DNA of 64,000 bases, from positions 124,001-188,000 of the forward strand of contig JBFWUW010000002.1 of NCBI GenBank assembly GCA_050247075.1, given 5' to 3'. Made by a program: the position numbers and the translations under genes. Below are positions 16,859 through 25,937 of the stretch, one piece after another (positions within the stretch are counted from its first letter, which is position 1; each line of letters begins with the position of its first letter). The notes beneath the pieces are model-generated. The model had not been told where the DNA came from. It saw nothing but the letters and a program-made list of their open reading frames with translations, and did not search any database. The stretch is from JBFWUW01 sp050247075. GTDB lineage: Bacteria > Planctomycetota > Planctomycetia > Pirellulales > JBFWUW01.

Positions 16859-19800
16859 ATGAGAATGTTATCGGAAATGACGGAGGTGTTGGTGCAACTG
16901 GCTTGCACCCTCGTGCCGCTGGCCCTGTTGATCTTCGGGATCATCAAGCTGTTTGCCTGGCTGACCTCCTCCGGCCAACCCCAGTCCGAACGGCGGCTCA
17001 ACGGCGGGGCGAAGTATTGCCCCCAATGCCGCCGCCGGTTGACGGAGGGTGTGGCCGGCTGCCAGTATTGCGCATGGGGCCAAAACACCCAAGAATCCGT
17101 AGTCGCCGCCACGGTTTCTTCCTCGCCGTTTCAAGCTGAATCCGTTCAGCCGGGACCTGGCTCGGAACTGGATATCGCCAGCCGGCAATTGCAACGGCTT
17201 TGGCATGACGGGTTGATTTCCGCTTCTGCCTACGAGGCTGTCCGCGACGGCCTCGATGTGCAGCGCAAGCGCATGTTGGCCGCGACGTCCCCTGCACAGC
17301 CCTCAATCCCACCGCTTGTACCAACCACTGCGCCTGCTCTAACACCAGCGTTCGATTCCCTACCGCCTCCCCTGCCGGTGCTAACCCCGCCGGTCGAAAC
17401 ACCCACCGCCGCGCAGACGGCACCACCGCCCGAATCACTCGATCCGCGCGAGCGCGTTCGCCTGGCCGCCGAGAGACACCAACAACGCCTGGCGGAAAGG
17501 GCCCAAGCCGAACAGCAACAGGCCGCCGCCAGCGTTGCCGCGCCTCCACCACCCCCATCTCGGCCTTGGTCGCAGTTGTTGTCGGCTTTCATGGAAGACA
17601 AGCACATTCGCTGGGGCGAACTGGTGGGCGGGCTGCTAATCGTGGGCTGCTCGATTGCGCTCGTGCTGAGCTTTTGGTCCATGATCGCCCAGCAGCCTTT
17701 GCTCAAGTTTGGCGTATTGAACGGCGTCACCGCCGGCTTGTTTGGCATCGGCTTCTTTATCGTTAACCGTTGGAAACTGCCGACCACCGGGCAAGGCATT
17801 CTGCTGATTGCCGCCATGCTCGTGCCGCTCGATATGCTGGCCATTGCCGCCGTCACGCAGGGGACCGGCGGGGTATCGGCCTGGGGGCTGGCGGGCGAAG
17901 CGATTTCCCTGCTGCTGTTTGGCGGCTTTGTCTATCTCGCGGGCGGAGTGCTTCTGCATCGCTGGCGCTGGCCGTTGGTGTTGGGCGTGATGGGACCGTC
18001 GCTGGCCGGACTGGCCATCGCCCGGCATGTCTCGGCGGAGACACCTACAGAGCTGTTGTATCTACTAGCCGCCGCGCCGTTGGCCTGCTACCTGGCCGCT
18101 GTCTGCTGGCTAGTCGCCGCGTTGCGGCACAAGGACAAATGGCGCGAGCGCGATGCCGTGCGGCTGTTCAAGATTCTTGGTCTGGCATCGTTTTCCACTT
18201 TGCTGCCGCTGGGTTTGCTGGTGGCCCGCACCGGACATCCAATCTCGGCCATGTCCAATCTGGCACCGCTGTTCAGCCTGGCGAGTGGACCTTCGCTGGT
18301 GGTGGGGTTGATGCTCTGGCGGCGGCTGACCCATCGCAACATGGCGGGACTACGGACAGCCGGCACGGCGGTGGGCCTGTGTGGTGCCATGGTGTTGCTG
18401 GTCGGCGTGGCATTGGCCTGGCCGCAACCGGCAACACTTGTTCCCACCGCGGCCGTGGCTGCCTTCATTCTGACGGGATTGGCGTTGGTGTCGCGGATGC
18501 CCACCTTGCATGGGCCGGCTGCCGCCTGTGCCGCGCTCGGCTGGCTGGGACTGTGGCATGTTATAGCCGGTCACGTTGGCTGGCATGTCGATGGATCACG
18601 GACGATGCTGCAAGCGTTGTTCTCCGCTTCCAGCGGCGCAGCGCTGACACCGTTGGCAATCTGCATCGGGCTCGTGGCCGCCGTTTTGGGCCGCCGACGC
18701 CCGCGCGATGCACAATATTTGCTGGCATCGGCGGGAGGGGTGGCCGCGGCCAGCTTGGGTCTCGCGGCCTGGTTTGGTTTTGGCGTGCCGCATGATCCCG
18801 ACCATGTGGCCTGGATCATCGCCCTGTACGCCGCGGGTGCTGGTGCCGCGGCCGTGGCAACGCGAAAAGGGGCTATCGCTTGGGCGGCTAGCGGCCTGGC
18901 GTTGGCGGCGATCGTTCAAGCCGTAACATTCAACCTGCTGGTGGACGGCCCGTGGCCGCGCGCCTGGCTGACGGCCTTTCTGGTGCATGCCAGCCTGGCC
19001 ACGCTGGCGGCCGTGGCCTGTGGCAAATTTTGGCGATTGGAAGTCCGGCACGAAGTGGCCCTGGCGTGCCGTCAATCGGCAATAATAACGACGGTGGTGG
19101 CACTGGCCATTTCCCCTTGGTTCGTACTATCTCATACCGAGGGAATGGCCGCCGGACACAGTTTTTGGCTGGCCGCGATCTGGCTGGTCCTGGCCTTGTT
19201 GGCGGCGGATGCCCTGCTCTTCGCGGCGTTTCAGGCGGCGGTGAGCGCGGGAATGGCTTTCCTGGTGGCCGCCGGCCTGGCTCGGCAGGCCTGGTTCGTG
19301 GAGTCGGCCTACCCTTGGCTCGACCCTTGGACCTTGGCGGCGGTGGGGATTGCCTTGGGACTGCTTAGCCTGGCTTTCCTGGCGGCCCGGTTGGTCTTGA
19401 GGCGTCTTTCCTCCGCCGCCGATGAGGCCGATAGTCGCTTCGCCCTGCAACGGATGCTGGCCAACCCCTGGTCGGTCGATCGGTTGCTGTCCGGGTTGGC
19501 CTTGGCCGACTTTCTGTTCTTGGCGGTCTACGCCGGACTGCCGGGGGTGGCGCAAGAACTTTCACCGCGCATCGCCGCATCGGCCGCGGAACCCCGCATC
19601 GTGCCGGAAGCCGCGTCGTTCGCCTTTGCGCAAATGCCGCATGCACATGCCCAGGGACCGTGGACCTGGTTATTGCTGGGAGTGGTTGTGGTGTTGTTGT
19701 TGGGTTGGCTGTGGGAGAGATTTGACAAGCAAATGGTGCAAGGGCTGGTGCTGGCCGGGGCCGCGGCCTGCCCGTTGTTGGCGGCACGATGGGAGGGTGA

Positions 19801-22800
19801 AGTCTCGACGGCTTCGGCATTGCGGTGGTTGACGGTCGGATTCTTGGCCCTCGGATCAATGCCGATCTGGTTTCGCCGTCCTCTAGCTCGCTGGTGCCGG
19901 CGGCTGGACTGGCCCGACTTTGCCCGACAATCGGCCGGCCTGTCCACGTCGATCCGCTGGTGGGTGTTGTTACTTTCGGTCGTGCCCTTGGTGGGCATGG
20001 CTCTCTACACGGGCGCGGCGGCGCTGCAAAGATCGGGCATGCCCACGGCAACGCATGATGCCTGGCCGTGGCTGGGCACCTTGGCCGTCATGGCCCTCCT
20101 GGCTGCCGGTGGGCTGCGGGCCGCGGCGGTTTCCAAAATCGGCATGCCAGCATGGACTCGGCAGGTAGCGGCCCTGATCTTCATGCTGGGACTGGCCCCG
20201 CTGCTGGCGCTGAGCCTGTTTGCCGTATCGGTAGCGCTCAAACTGAGTCCCATCTTGGGGCCCGACCTGGACGCGTTCTTTGGCCGAGTCGGGCTGGCCA
20301 TCTCCTATGCCGTACCCGTCCTGGCCACGGCGCTGGTGCTGGTGGGACATGCCTTGCGAGAGCGATCGAGCGGCTTTGCTTTGTCGGCTGGCCTGGTATT
20401 CAACGTTGGAGGAACCGCGGCCTGGCTGCTGGCGCTGGCCAAGGGGGGCCTGTCATTCGATGCCGTGCAATGGGTGCGGCTGGCGCAGTTGAATGCCATC
20501 ATCGCGGCAGCCTACGGCGGAACATGGCTGGCCGTGGCCTGGTGGCGTCATGCGGCCTTGTCGCGCCTGCGCGACACGGAGGTTCGCCCCGTTCCCATCG
20601 ACGGACTGCTCGTAACGCAGATCATGCTGGCGGCAGCGCTGAACGGTGTGATCTTGATCTGGGCCGGCATGTGGGTGTTCGCGGACCCTCAGCCGCACGC
20701 TTTTTTGAGCCATGTGGCAAGTGGATGGGGTTGGCTGGCCTTCGGCCTGGCGCTGGCGGTATTTGCGGCTAGCGCGGTTCTGCGTCGTCAGCGGCTGCCG
20801 GTTGGAATGCTTGCCTCCACGTTGCTGGGGCTGGGAGTGATTTGCGCTTGCGCGCTGTCGGCGGCGAAAGTCGACGAGTGGCTCACGTACCATGCCTGGC
20901 TGGCTGGCATGGTGGCCACCGGCTGGTTGTTACTGGGCTTGGGTTGGTTAGCCCGCGTTCGTCCGGCTGCTTTGGAGGGCGCGGCACCGATTCAGCGCGG
21001 CCTATGCGGCTTCGCATTTGACCGCCGGGCCGTCACGCGCTGGACCGCCATCGCCGGCACGCTGGGGATGTTGTTGAGCCTGCGCGAACCGTTCTTGTTT
21101 CGCATATCGACAGCCTGGTGGTCCGCGTTGTCCTTGGCGGCGCTGGCGGGATTGGCTGCCGCTTTGGCTTGCTGGTCGTACGGACGGCGGTACATCTACG
21201 TGGCGGGTGGATTGGCCTGGATGGCCGCGAATGCCTGGTGGCTGCGTGACGGCTATCGGTACTTTACGACGGGGTCGTTCAATCCCTTCATCAACTGGCT
21301 GCATTGGAATATTATCGCACTGGCACTTCCCGCCGCGGTTTGGGCGGTCTTGGAATTGAAAGTTCTGCGGCCGGCGCTGGAAGGTGTTCGCCCGCGGTTG
21401 TTTCCGTTCCATCGGCTGGCGGCCGGGTTATCGTTGGTACTGTTGTCGCTGCTGACCGCGCTGTGCCTGGCGGCAGATGCCTGGAGGAGCCCATCTCATG
21501 TGAACGTTCTGCTGGCCTGGCTGGCGGTAGGCTCGGTCTTCGCGGCCATCGCGGCTTGTTGGTGGGATGTTCAAGCCAGGCTGTCCGTGGCCAGCATGTA
21601 CTTGCTGGGACTGGCGGCGATTGGCATCGCGGTCGATGGCTTTGATTTGCCTCTCTCGCGCATGCACTGGACCGGCACGATGATCGTGGCGGCCTATACC
21701 ATTGGCACCAGCTACCTGTGGAGCCGTCGCGAGGGGTTGCGCGTGTGGGGGAGGGCGCTGCAAATGCCAGTGGCGGACGGGGCCGCTTTGGATGGCCAAG
21801 GCTGGCTGGCTCCGGTCAATTGCCTGATGGCCGGGCTGGTATTGGCCAGTGCATTGACGCTGGATCTGTCGCTGCCCGACATCCAACTACGCTTGCTTTC
21901 CGGCAAGGCCGCGCTGTGGCAGATTTTTTCCGTGGGCATGTTGGCCCGCGGCCGCCGTGAGTCGGAACTGCGCAGCGTGGCCCTGCTGCTGGGCGCCGCC
22001 GGCGCGGTGGCCTGGGGTTGGGCCTGGCTCGATCCGGCCACCACCGGCACCGTGCTCAATCGGGCGGTGGTCGTGGCGCTGGCACTGGCGGCGACAACCA
22101 TCTTCTACGGGCTGGGGTTGGCGAAACTGCTCCCTCGGCTGACCGAGTGGAGTGCGGCCGCCCGCAAGTTGACGCCCGCTCTGGTCGTCGCCGCGGGTGT
22201 GGCCCTGGGCTTTGTGCTGGCCGCCGAGTGCTGGTACGCCGCCATGGGAAAAGCCGTGCCGATCGCCGCGCCGGCGATTGCCGCCGTGGCCGTGGCGATG
22301 CTCGGCCTGTGCGGCGCGGCGCTGGTAGCCGCGGTCGTGCCCGGCCGCGACCCTTTAGGGCTCTCGGAACGGGGCCGCATGTTGTACGTCTATGCCGCCG
22401 AAGCCTTGTTGGCGTTGGTTTTCTTGCATGTGCGGTTGACGATGCCGTGGTTGTTCCACGGGTTCTTCAGCCGCTACTGGCCGATGATCGCCCTGGGTGT
22501 GGCTCTGGCCAGCGCCGGCCTGGCCGAACTCTTCCGGCGGCAACGGCGCACGGTGCTGGCCGAACCGCTGGAACGGACCGGCGCATTCTTGCCGCTGGTG
22601 CCAATGCTGGGCTTTTGGGCCGCGCGGTCGCGGGTCGATTACCCGCTATTGTTGCTCTCCGTCGGCGCGCTCTATGCCGGCATGTCGTGCACGCGGCGGT
22701 CGTTCGTCTATGGGTTGGCAGCGGGTGTGGCCACCAATGCGGCGCTGTGGTTCCACTTCCAGCGGTTGGATGGATTCGGGCTGTTCGACCACCCTCAATT

Positions 22801-23236
22801 GTGGCTGATTCCACCGGCCCTTTCGGCATTGGCGGCGGCGCACATGAACCGCCGGCGGTTAAGCGAACAGCAACACGCGGCGGTACGGTCTAGTGCCGCG
22901 GCGTTGATCTATGCCTCGTCCACGGCCGACATTTTCATCAATGGCGTGGCCCACCAACCTTGGCTCCCGGTGGTTCTGGCCGGACTGTCGATCGCCGGAA
23001 TTTTGGCCGGCATCGGACTGAGGGTGCGGACGTTCTTGTTCCTGGGGACTTCGTTTCTGCTGGTGGCGCTGGCGGCCATTATTTGGCACGCGGCCGTCGA
23101 CTTGCACCAGACGTGGCTGGTGTGGGTGGCCGGCATCGTCGCCGGCTTGTTGATCATCGCCCTGTTCGGCACTTTCGAACGGAAACGGAACGAGGTGCTG
23201 GGCCTGGTCGATCAAATCAAGCAATGGCGCGTATGA
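16859..23236 (+). CDS. Giant polytopic membrane protein with N-terminal zinc ribbon
   Basis: 2,125 residues from ATG 16859; the frame is open from 16754, but the extra 35 codons lie in a pyrimidine-rich tract. ATG 16865 and 16877 are also possible. After a first helix (about 10-35) comes a zinc-ribbon-like motif (Cys54, Cys57, Cys68, Cys71), a short helical segment (LQRLWHDGLISASAYEAVRDG) and a Pro/Ala-rich linker. From about 245 to the end the sequence is almost continuous hydrophobic helices, several tens of them, rich in Trp, Ala and Leu, with short Arg-rich loops. It resembles the very large DUF2157/DUF2339-like class in architecture only; no transporter signature or catalytic motif was recognised. 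It is monocistronic. Confidence 0.78.
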   Translation: MRMLSEMTEVLVQLACTLVPLALLIFGIIKLFAWLTSSGQPQSERRLNGGAKYCPQCRRRLTEGVAGCQYCAWGQNTQESVVAATVSSSPFQAESVQPGPGSELDIASRQLQRLWHDGLISASAYEAVRDGLDVQRKRMLAATSPAQPSIPPLVPTTAPALTPAFDSLPPPLPVLTPPVETPTAAQTAPPPESLDPRERVRLAAERHQQRLAERAQAEQQQAAASVAAPPPPPSRPWSQLLSAFMEDKHIRWGELVGGLLIVGCSIALVLSFWSMIAQQPLLKFGVLNGVTAGLFGIGFFIVNRWKLPTTGQGILLIAAMLVPLDMLAIAAVTQGTGGVSAWGLAGEAISLLLFGGFVYLAGGVLLHRWRWPLVLGVMGPSLAGLAIARHVSAETPTELLYLLAAAPLACYLAAVCWLVAALRHKDKWRERDAVRLFKILGLASFSTLLPLGLLVARTGHPISAMSNLAPLFSLASGPSLVVGLMLWRRLTHRNMAGLRTAGTAVGLCGAMVLLVGVALAWPQPATLVPTAAVAAFILTGLALVSRMPTLHGPAAACAALGWLGLWHVIAGHVGWHVDGSRTMLQALFSASSGAALTPLAICIGLVAAVLGRRRPRDAQYLLASAGGVAAASLGLAAWFGFGVPHDPDHVAWIIALYAAGAGAAAVATRKGAIAWAASGLALAAIVQAVTFNLLVDGPWPRAWLTAFLVHASLATLAAVACGKFWRLEVRHEVALACRQSAIITTVVALAISPWFVLSHTEGMAAGHSFWLAAIWLVLALLAADALLFAAFQAAVSAGMAFLVAAGLARQAWFVESAYPWLDPWTLAAVGIALGLLSLAFLAARLVLRRLSSAADEADSRFALQRMLANPWSVDRLLSGLALADFLFLAVYAGLPGVAQELSPRIAASAAEPRIVPEAASFAFAQMPHAHAQGPWTWLLLGVVVVLLLGWLWERFDKQMVQGLVLAGAAACPLLAARWEGEVSTASALRWLTVGFLALGSMPIWFRRPLARWCRRLDWPDFARQSAGLSTSIRWWVLLLSVVPLVGMALYTGAAALQRSGMPTATHDAWPWLGTLAVMALLAAGGLRAAAVSKIGMPAWTRQVAALIFMLGLAPLLALSLFAVSVALKLSPILGPDLDAFFGRVGLAISYAVPVLATALVLVGHALRERSSGFALSAGLVFNVGGTAAWLLALAKGGLSFDAVQWVRLAQLNAIIAAAYGGTWLAVAWWRHAALSRLRDTEVRPVPIDGLLVTQIMLAAALNGVILIWAGMWVFADPQPHAFLSHVASGWGWLAFGLALAVFAASAVLRRQRLPVGMLASTLLGLGVICACALSAAKVDEWLTYHAWLAGMVATGWLLLGLGWLARVRPAALEGAAPIQRGLCGFAFDRRAVTRWTAIAGTLGMLLSLREPFLFRISTAWWSALSLAALAGLAAALACWSYGRRYIYVAGGLAWMAANAWWLRDGYRYFTTGSFNPFINWLHWNIIALALPAAVWAVLELKVLRPALEGVRPRLFPFHRLAAGLSLVLLSLLTALCLAADAWRSPSHVNVLLAWLAVGSVFAAIAACWWDVQARLSVASMYLLGLAAIGIAVDGFDLPLSRMHWTGTMIVAAYTIGTSYLWSRREGLRVWGRALQMPVADGAALDGQGWLAPVNCLMAGLVLASALTLDLSLPDIQLRLLSGKAALWQIFSVGMLARGRRESELRSVALLLGAAGAVAWGWAWLDPATTGTVLNRAVVVALALAATTIFYGLGLAKLLPRLTEWSAAARKLTPALVVAAGVALGFVLAAECWYAAMGKAVPIAAPAIAAVAVAMLGLCGAALVAAVVPGRDPLGLSERGRMLYVYAAEALLALVFLHVRLTMPWLFHGFFSRYWPMIALGVALASAGLAELFRRQRRTVLAEPLERTGAFLPLVPMLGFWAARSRVDYPLLLLSVGALYAGMSCTRRSFVYGLAAGVATNAALWFHFQRLDGFGLFDHPQLWLIPPALSALAAAHMNRRRLSEQQHAAVRSSAAALIYASSTADIFINGVAHQPWLPVVLAGLSIAGILAGIGLRVRTFLFLGTSFLLVALAAIIWHAAVDLHQTWLVWVAGIVAGLLIIALFGTFERKRNEVLGLVDQIKQWRV

Positions 23237-23627
23237 GCCGCCCACTGTTACTTGAGAAGAATCGGCGGACCGAAAATTCCGCCGGTGGCAATTGTGCTGA
23301 ATTGTTGGACTGTGCCGATTGTCCGACCGATAAGACTTGGTAGGGGGAAATCTGGCTAGAGCTGGCAGTGCGGCGACCTGGGCTTTGGCCTTTCGCCGCC
23401 CCTTGCCCGGTACTAGCAAACACTCCCGCCGTTTTCTGGCTTAATCGCAATTCGTGGGGCGAGTGAACCCTCGTGGTTGCGGCTGCGGAATGGCATTAAG
23501 CCTTTCGCCGGCTGGCCGAGGCTGATTGCCCAAACGAATCGCACCAGATGCGACCCACATCCGTTAAGAACGCTCCCCGTTGCGTTCTCCGCCGGCCCGT
23601 TATTAAATTGCGGAAAGGATTCTGCTC
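23237..23627. other. 391-bp gap, no gene seen
   Basis: A small 7-bp stem (CGGCGGA with TCCGCCG, 23263-23284) follows the giant gene but has no T-run, so it is a weak terminator at best. The remainder shows no repeat-family member or RNA gene. A ribosome-binding site (GGAAAGGA, about 23613-23620) sits at the right end. Confidence 0.45.
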
Positions 23628-24164
23628 ATGCGTTACGCTGGACTGATCGTGATGCTGGTGACCCTCTCGGCGGGGACCGGCTGCGGTACGATGAAATGCC
23701 ATCAATGCAGCCATCCTGGCCATTGCCAGCAGTGTGGCGGATGCGATACCTGCGGCACGATCTGCCAATGCGGCCATCATGGCCCGAGCGGTTGGCTGGC
23801 CCGCTTCTCGCATAAGAAGTGCCAGACCTGCGACCAATGCGGCGGCTACGGCGACTATCGCAGCGGCGTCAATGCCGGCCACGCGGCTCCGCTGCCCAAC
23901 GAACGTTGCGGCCTGTTCGAGCGGCTGTGGGGCGGCGGCGGCCACATGTGCCGGCATTGCGGCGGCCGCGGCTGCCATCTCTGCCGAGGCGGACGTGGCG
24001 GAGCAGGTGGCCCAGGCGGTCCAGGTGGCTTAGGCCCTGGCGATGGAATTGGCCCTGCCCCTGCGCCAGGCCCTTCGGCGGCCGCCGTGGGCTACCCCTA
24101 CTACACCAACCGCGGCCCACGCGACTTCCTGCTAAACAACCCGCCCAGCATCGGCCCTTATTAA
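23628..24164 (+). CDS. Exported Cys/Gly/His-rich small protein
   Basis: 178 residues. The N-terminus (MRYAGLIVMLVTLSAGTGC) looks like an export signal that may end in a lipobox-like GTGC at Cys19, although the -3 residue is poor. The mature part contains many CxxC and CxxCGG units (KCHQCSHPGHCQQCGGCDTC, KCQTCDQCGG, MCRHCGGRGCHLC), then a Gly/Pro spacer and a conserved-looking aromatic tail (YPYYTNRGPRDFL). At least six potential metal or disulfide pairs are visible. No family name is recognised. It has a good ribosome-binding site and a strong terminator, so it is a single-gene unit. Confidence 0.8.
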   Translation: MRYAGLIVMLVTLSAGTGCGTMKCHQCSHPGHCQQCGGCDTCGTICQCGHHGPSGWLARFSHKKCQTCDQCGGYGDYRSGVNAGHAAPLPNERCGLFERLWGGGGHMCRHCGGRGCHLCRGGRGGAGGPGGPGGLGPGDGIGPAPAPGPSAAAVGYPYYTNRGPRDFLLNNPPSIGPY

Positions 24165-24208
24165 GCCGAAACAGCAGCCAAGCGGTCTAACCGATTTCAA
24201 GCGACATC

Positions 24209-24246
24209 AGGAACCCGGCTTCAATCGAGGCCGGGTTCCTTTTTTC
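24209..24246 (+). terminator. Intrinsic terminator
   Basis: A perfect 11-bp stem, AGGAACCCGGC (24209-24219) with GCCGGGTTCCT (24230-24240), a 10-nt loop and a run of six T. It lies 45 bp after the stop of the Cys-rich protein gene. Confidence 0.95.
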
Positions 24247-24272
24247 ATACCTCCTACCTCCTACCTCCGCCT

Positions 24273-24905
24273 TCATCCTTCTGCCTTCCCCCCTCCTCCT
24301 TTCCAATCCGGAAACGGCTGCTCGGCACTCGGCAATTCCGTCCATTCGGTTTCGGCTTCTTGCCAGCGGCGAAAGCGGTCGGACCAGTTCTTAGGCGTCA
24401 GGTGCCTTGCCAGATCAGGCTTGCCGGTTAATACGAACATCGCCTGCAGATTGAGAACCTCGCGCCAGCCAATCGACCGTTTGGTTTCGGCCATCCGCAG
24501 CGTCTCTAAGAAGGATCGGACTGAATCGAATTCCGACTGCGCATGCTGCCCATGCCGCCAGTTCCAGAAATGTCCCCAGCGCGGCAATAATTCGGGCCGC
24601 CAGCCAATCTCGCCCGAAAACTCGTGGCGAAGTTCCTCGCTGCATTCAGAACGCATCAGGTATTGTGCCAGATAGGCATCAAATGTCTGGCTGCCGCGGC
24701 CCCAGCCGCCGACCAGTTCGTGCAGCTTGGCCGTGCGGTCGGGTTCGGTATCCAGCGCGGAGATTTGTGCGACCGCATCCTCCAGCGTCTTGGCTTGGCC
24801 AATCTGATGGCAGGCATACTGCCATGCCAGTATGTCGCGGCGGGACCAGGCCCATCCGCCCGCCACGGCACCCACCACCAGCAAGAGTATGAGCCAGCGT
24901 TTCAT
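24273..24905 (-). CDS. Membrane-anchored protein of unknown function
   Basis: 210 residues from ATG 24905 (MKRWLILLLVVGAVAGGWAW); the frame also allows ATG 24923, which would put six charged residues before the helix. The first 20 residues are a membrane anchor or uncleaved signal. The rest is helical and Trp-rich (RWGHFWNWRHGQHAQSEFDS) and ends in a Gly/Lys-rich tail. No family is recognised. It begins 22 bp after the sugar isomerase-like gene and is probably co-transcribed with it. Confidence 0.7.
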   Translation of the reverse strand: MKRWLILLLVVGAVAGGWAWSRRDILAWQYACHQIGQAKTLEDAVAQISALDTEPDRTAKLHELVGGWGRGSQTFDAYLAQYLMRSECSEELRHEFSGEIGWRPELLPRWGHFWNWRHGQHAQSEFDSVRSFLETLRMAETKRSIGWREVLNLQAMFVLTGKPDLARHLTPKNWSDRFRRWQEAETEWTELPSAEQPFPDWKGGGGKAEG

Positions 24906-24927
24906 GCGATCTCTACCGACCAATTCC

Positions 24928-25710
24928 TCACAGCGACCACAGGTACTTCATCCCCGCGGCGATATCGCCAACGGGGTCGTTGCCCGCTTGACGCTCCAGC
25001 GTCAGATATCCGCGATAGCTATGTTCTTCCAACGTGGCCAGCAGCGAGGGAAAGTCGCAAGCTCCGTCGCCCAACCGGACATGAATGCCGCGTCCGTTGG
25101 CCAGGTCGCGCACGCCGTCATTGGCGTGGACGTGCAAGATGTGCGGGCCTAACGCCTCTACCGCTTCTTGGGGAGAAAACCCGTTGATCATCAGGTTGCC
25201 CGGGTCGAAGGTCACGGCCAGCGAACCCTCGGGCAGCGCGGCGATCAGGCGGGCCAGATCGGGGCCTCTTTCGCTGCCCGTCTCCGCAGCCAACGTGGCA
25301 CCGATCCTCTGCCCTTGCAAACCGAGATCGCGCAGCACTTCCACAAGCATATCCCAATCGCGTCCTTGCGATTCCGTGGGAACGCGGCCCACCTGGTTGA
25401 CGACGACCGGCGCACCAAGCACCTGGGCCATTTTCATGGCGGCCTTGGTCGCCTCCACGCGGGCGTCCAAATCCTCCACCGCGTTGTAGCCGCGGCGCGT
25501 GTGAAAGCCCACCGCCGCCACCCGCAAGTGCAAGTCCTCCAGCGTTTTCTTCAACTGGCGGACCGCCGTGTTAGTCAGATCTTGGGGACGAATATCACCA
25601 CGGGCGTCGATCTCCACCGCTTTGGCCCCCAATTGGTGCGCCGTCAGCAGCGCCTGCTTGAACGGCATCTTCAGGCTCTTAAGTTGAATAGCCAGTTTGA
25701 GATCGAGCAC
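24928..25710 (-). CDS. Sugar phosphate isomerase/epimerase-like TIM barrel protein
   Basis: 260 residues, typical of the xylose isomerase-like TIM barrel/AP endonuclease 2 superfamily. Strand-end residues expected to bind a divalent metal are visible: AVEIDARG near residue 35, LAAETGSERG near 145, VTFDPGNL near 170, HVHANDG near 200 and a C-terminal TLERQAGNDP near 240. These proteins isomerise or epimerise sugars, inositols or hydroxypyruvate; the substrate cannot be told from sequence alone. There is no signal peptide, so it is cytoplasmic. It is followed by a membrane-anchored protein gene in the same direction. Confidence 0.85.
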   Translation of the reverse strand: MLDLKLAIQLKSLKMPFKQALLTAHQLGAKAVEIDARGDIRPQDLTNTAVRQLKKTLEDLHLRVAAVGFHTRRGYNAVEDLDARVEATKAAMKMAQVLGAPVVVNQVGRVPTESQGRDWDMLVEVLRDLGLQGQRIGATLAAETGSERGPDLARLIAALPEGSLAVTFDPGNLMINGFSPQEAVEALGPHILHVHANDGVRDLANGRGIHVRLGDGACDFPSLLATLEEHSYRGYLTLERQAGNDPVGDIAAGMKYLWSL

Positions 25711-25937
25711 CAGGTCGGTTCCTTCGTGTGATATCGGCCCGCCGTGTTGGACGATAGTAAAGATACGCGGCTCTCGGCGGACACAATGGCCGGCGACTGC
25801 AATGCTGTCACTGGCCCCTGCTATCGCCAGGCACCGCTTCTCGGTGATGTTTAGATGTTGATGGGTCGAATACCGAATTTCGCGAGGCCAATCCGTCCGG
25901 TTCCGCGATAGAGCGATCTTCTACTTCGGGTTGTACG

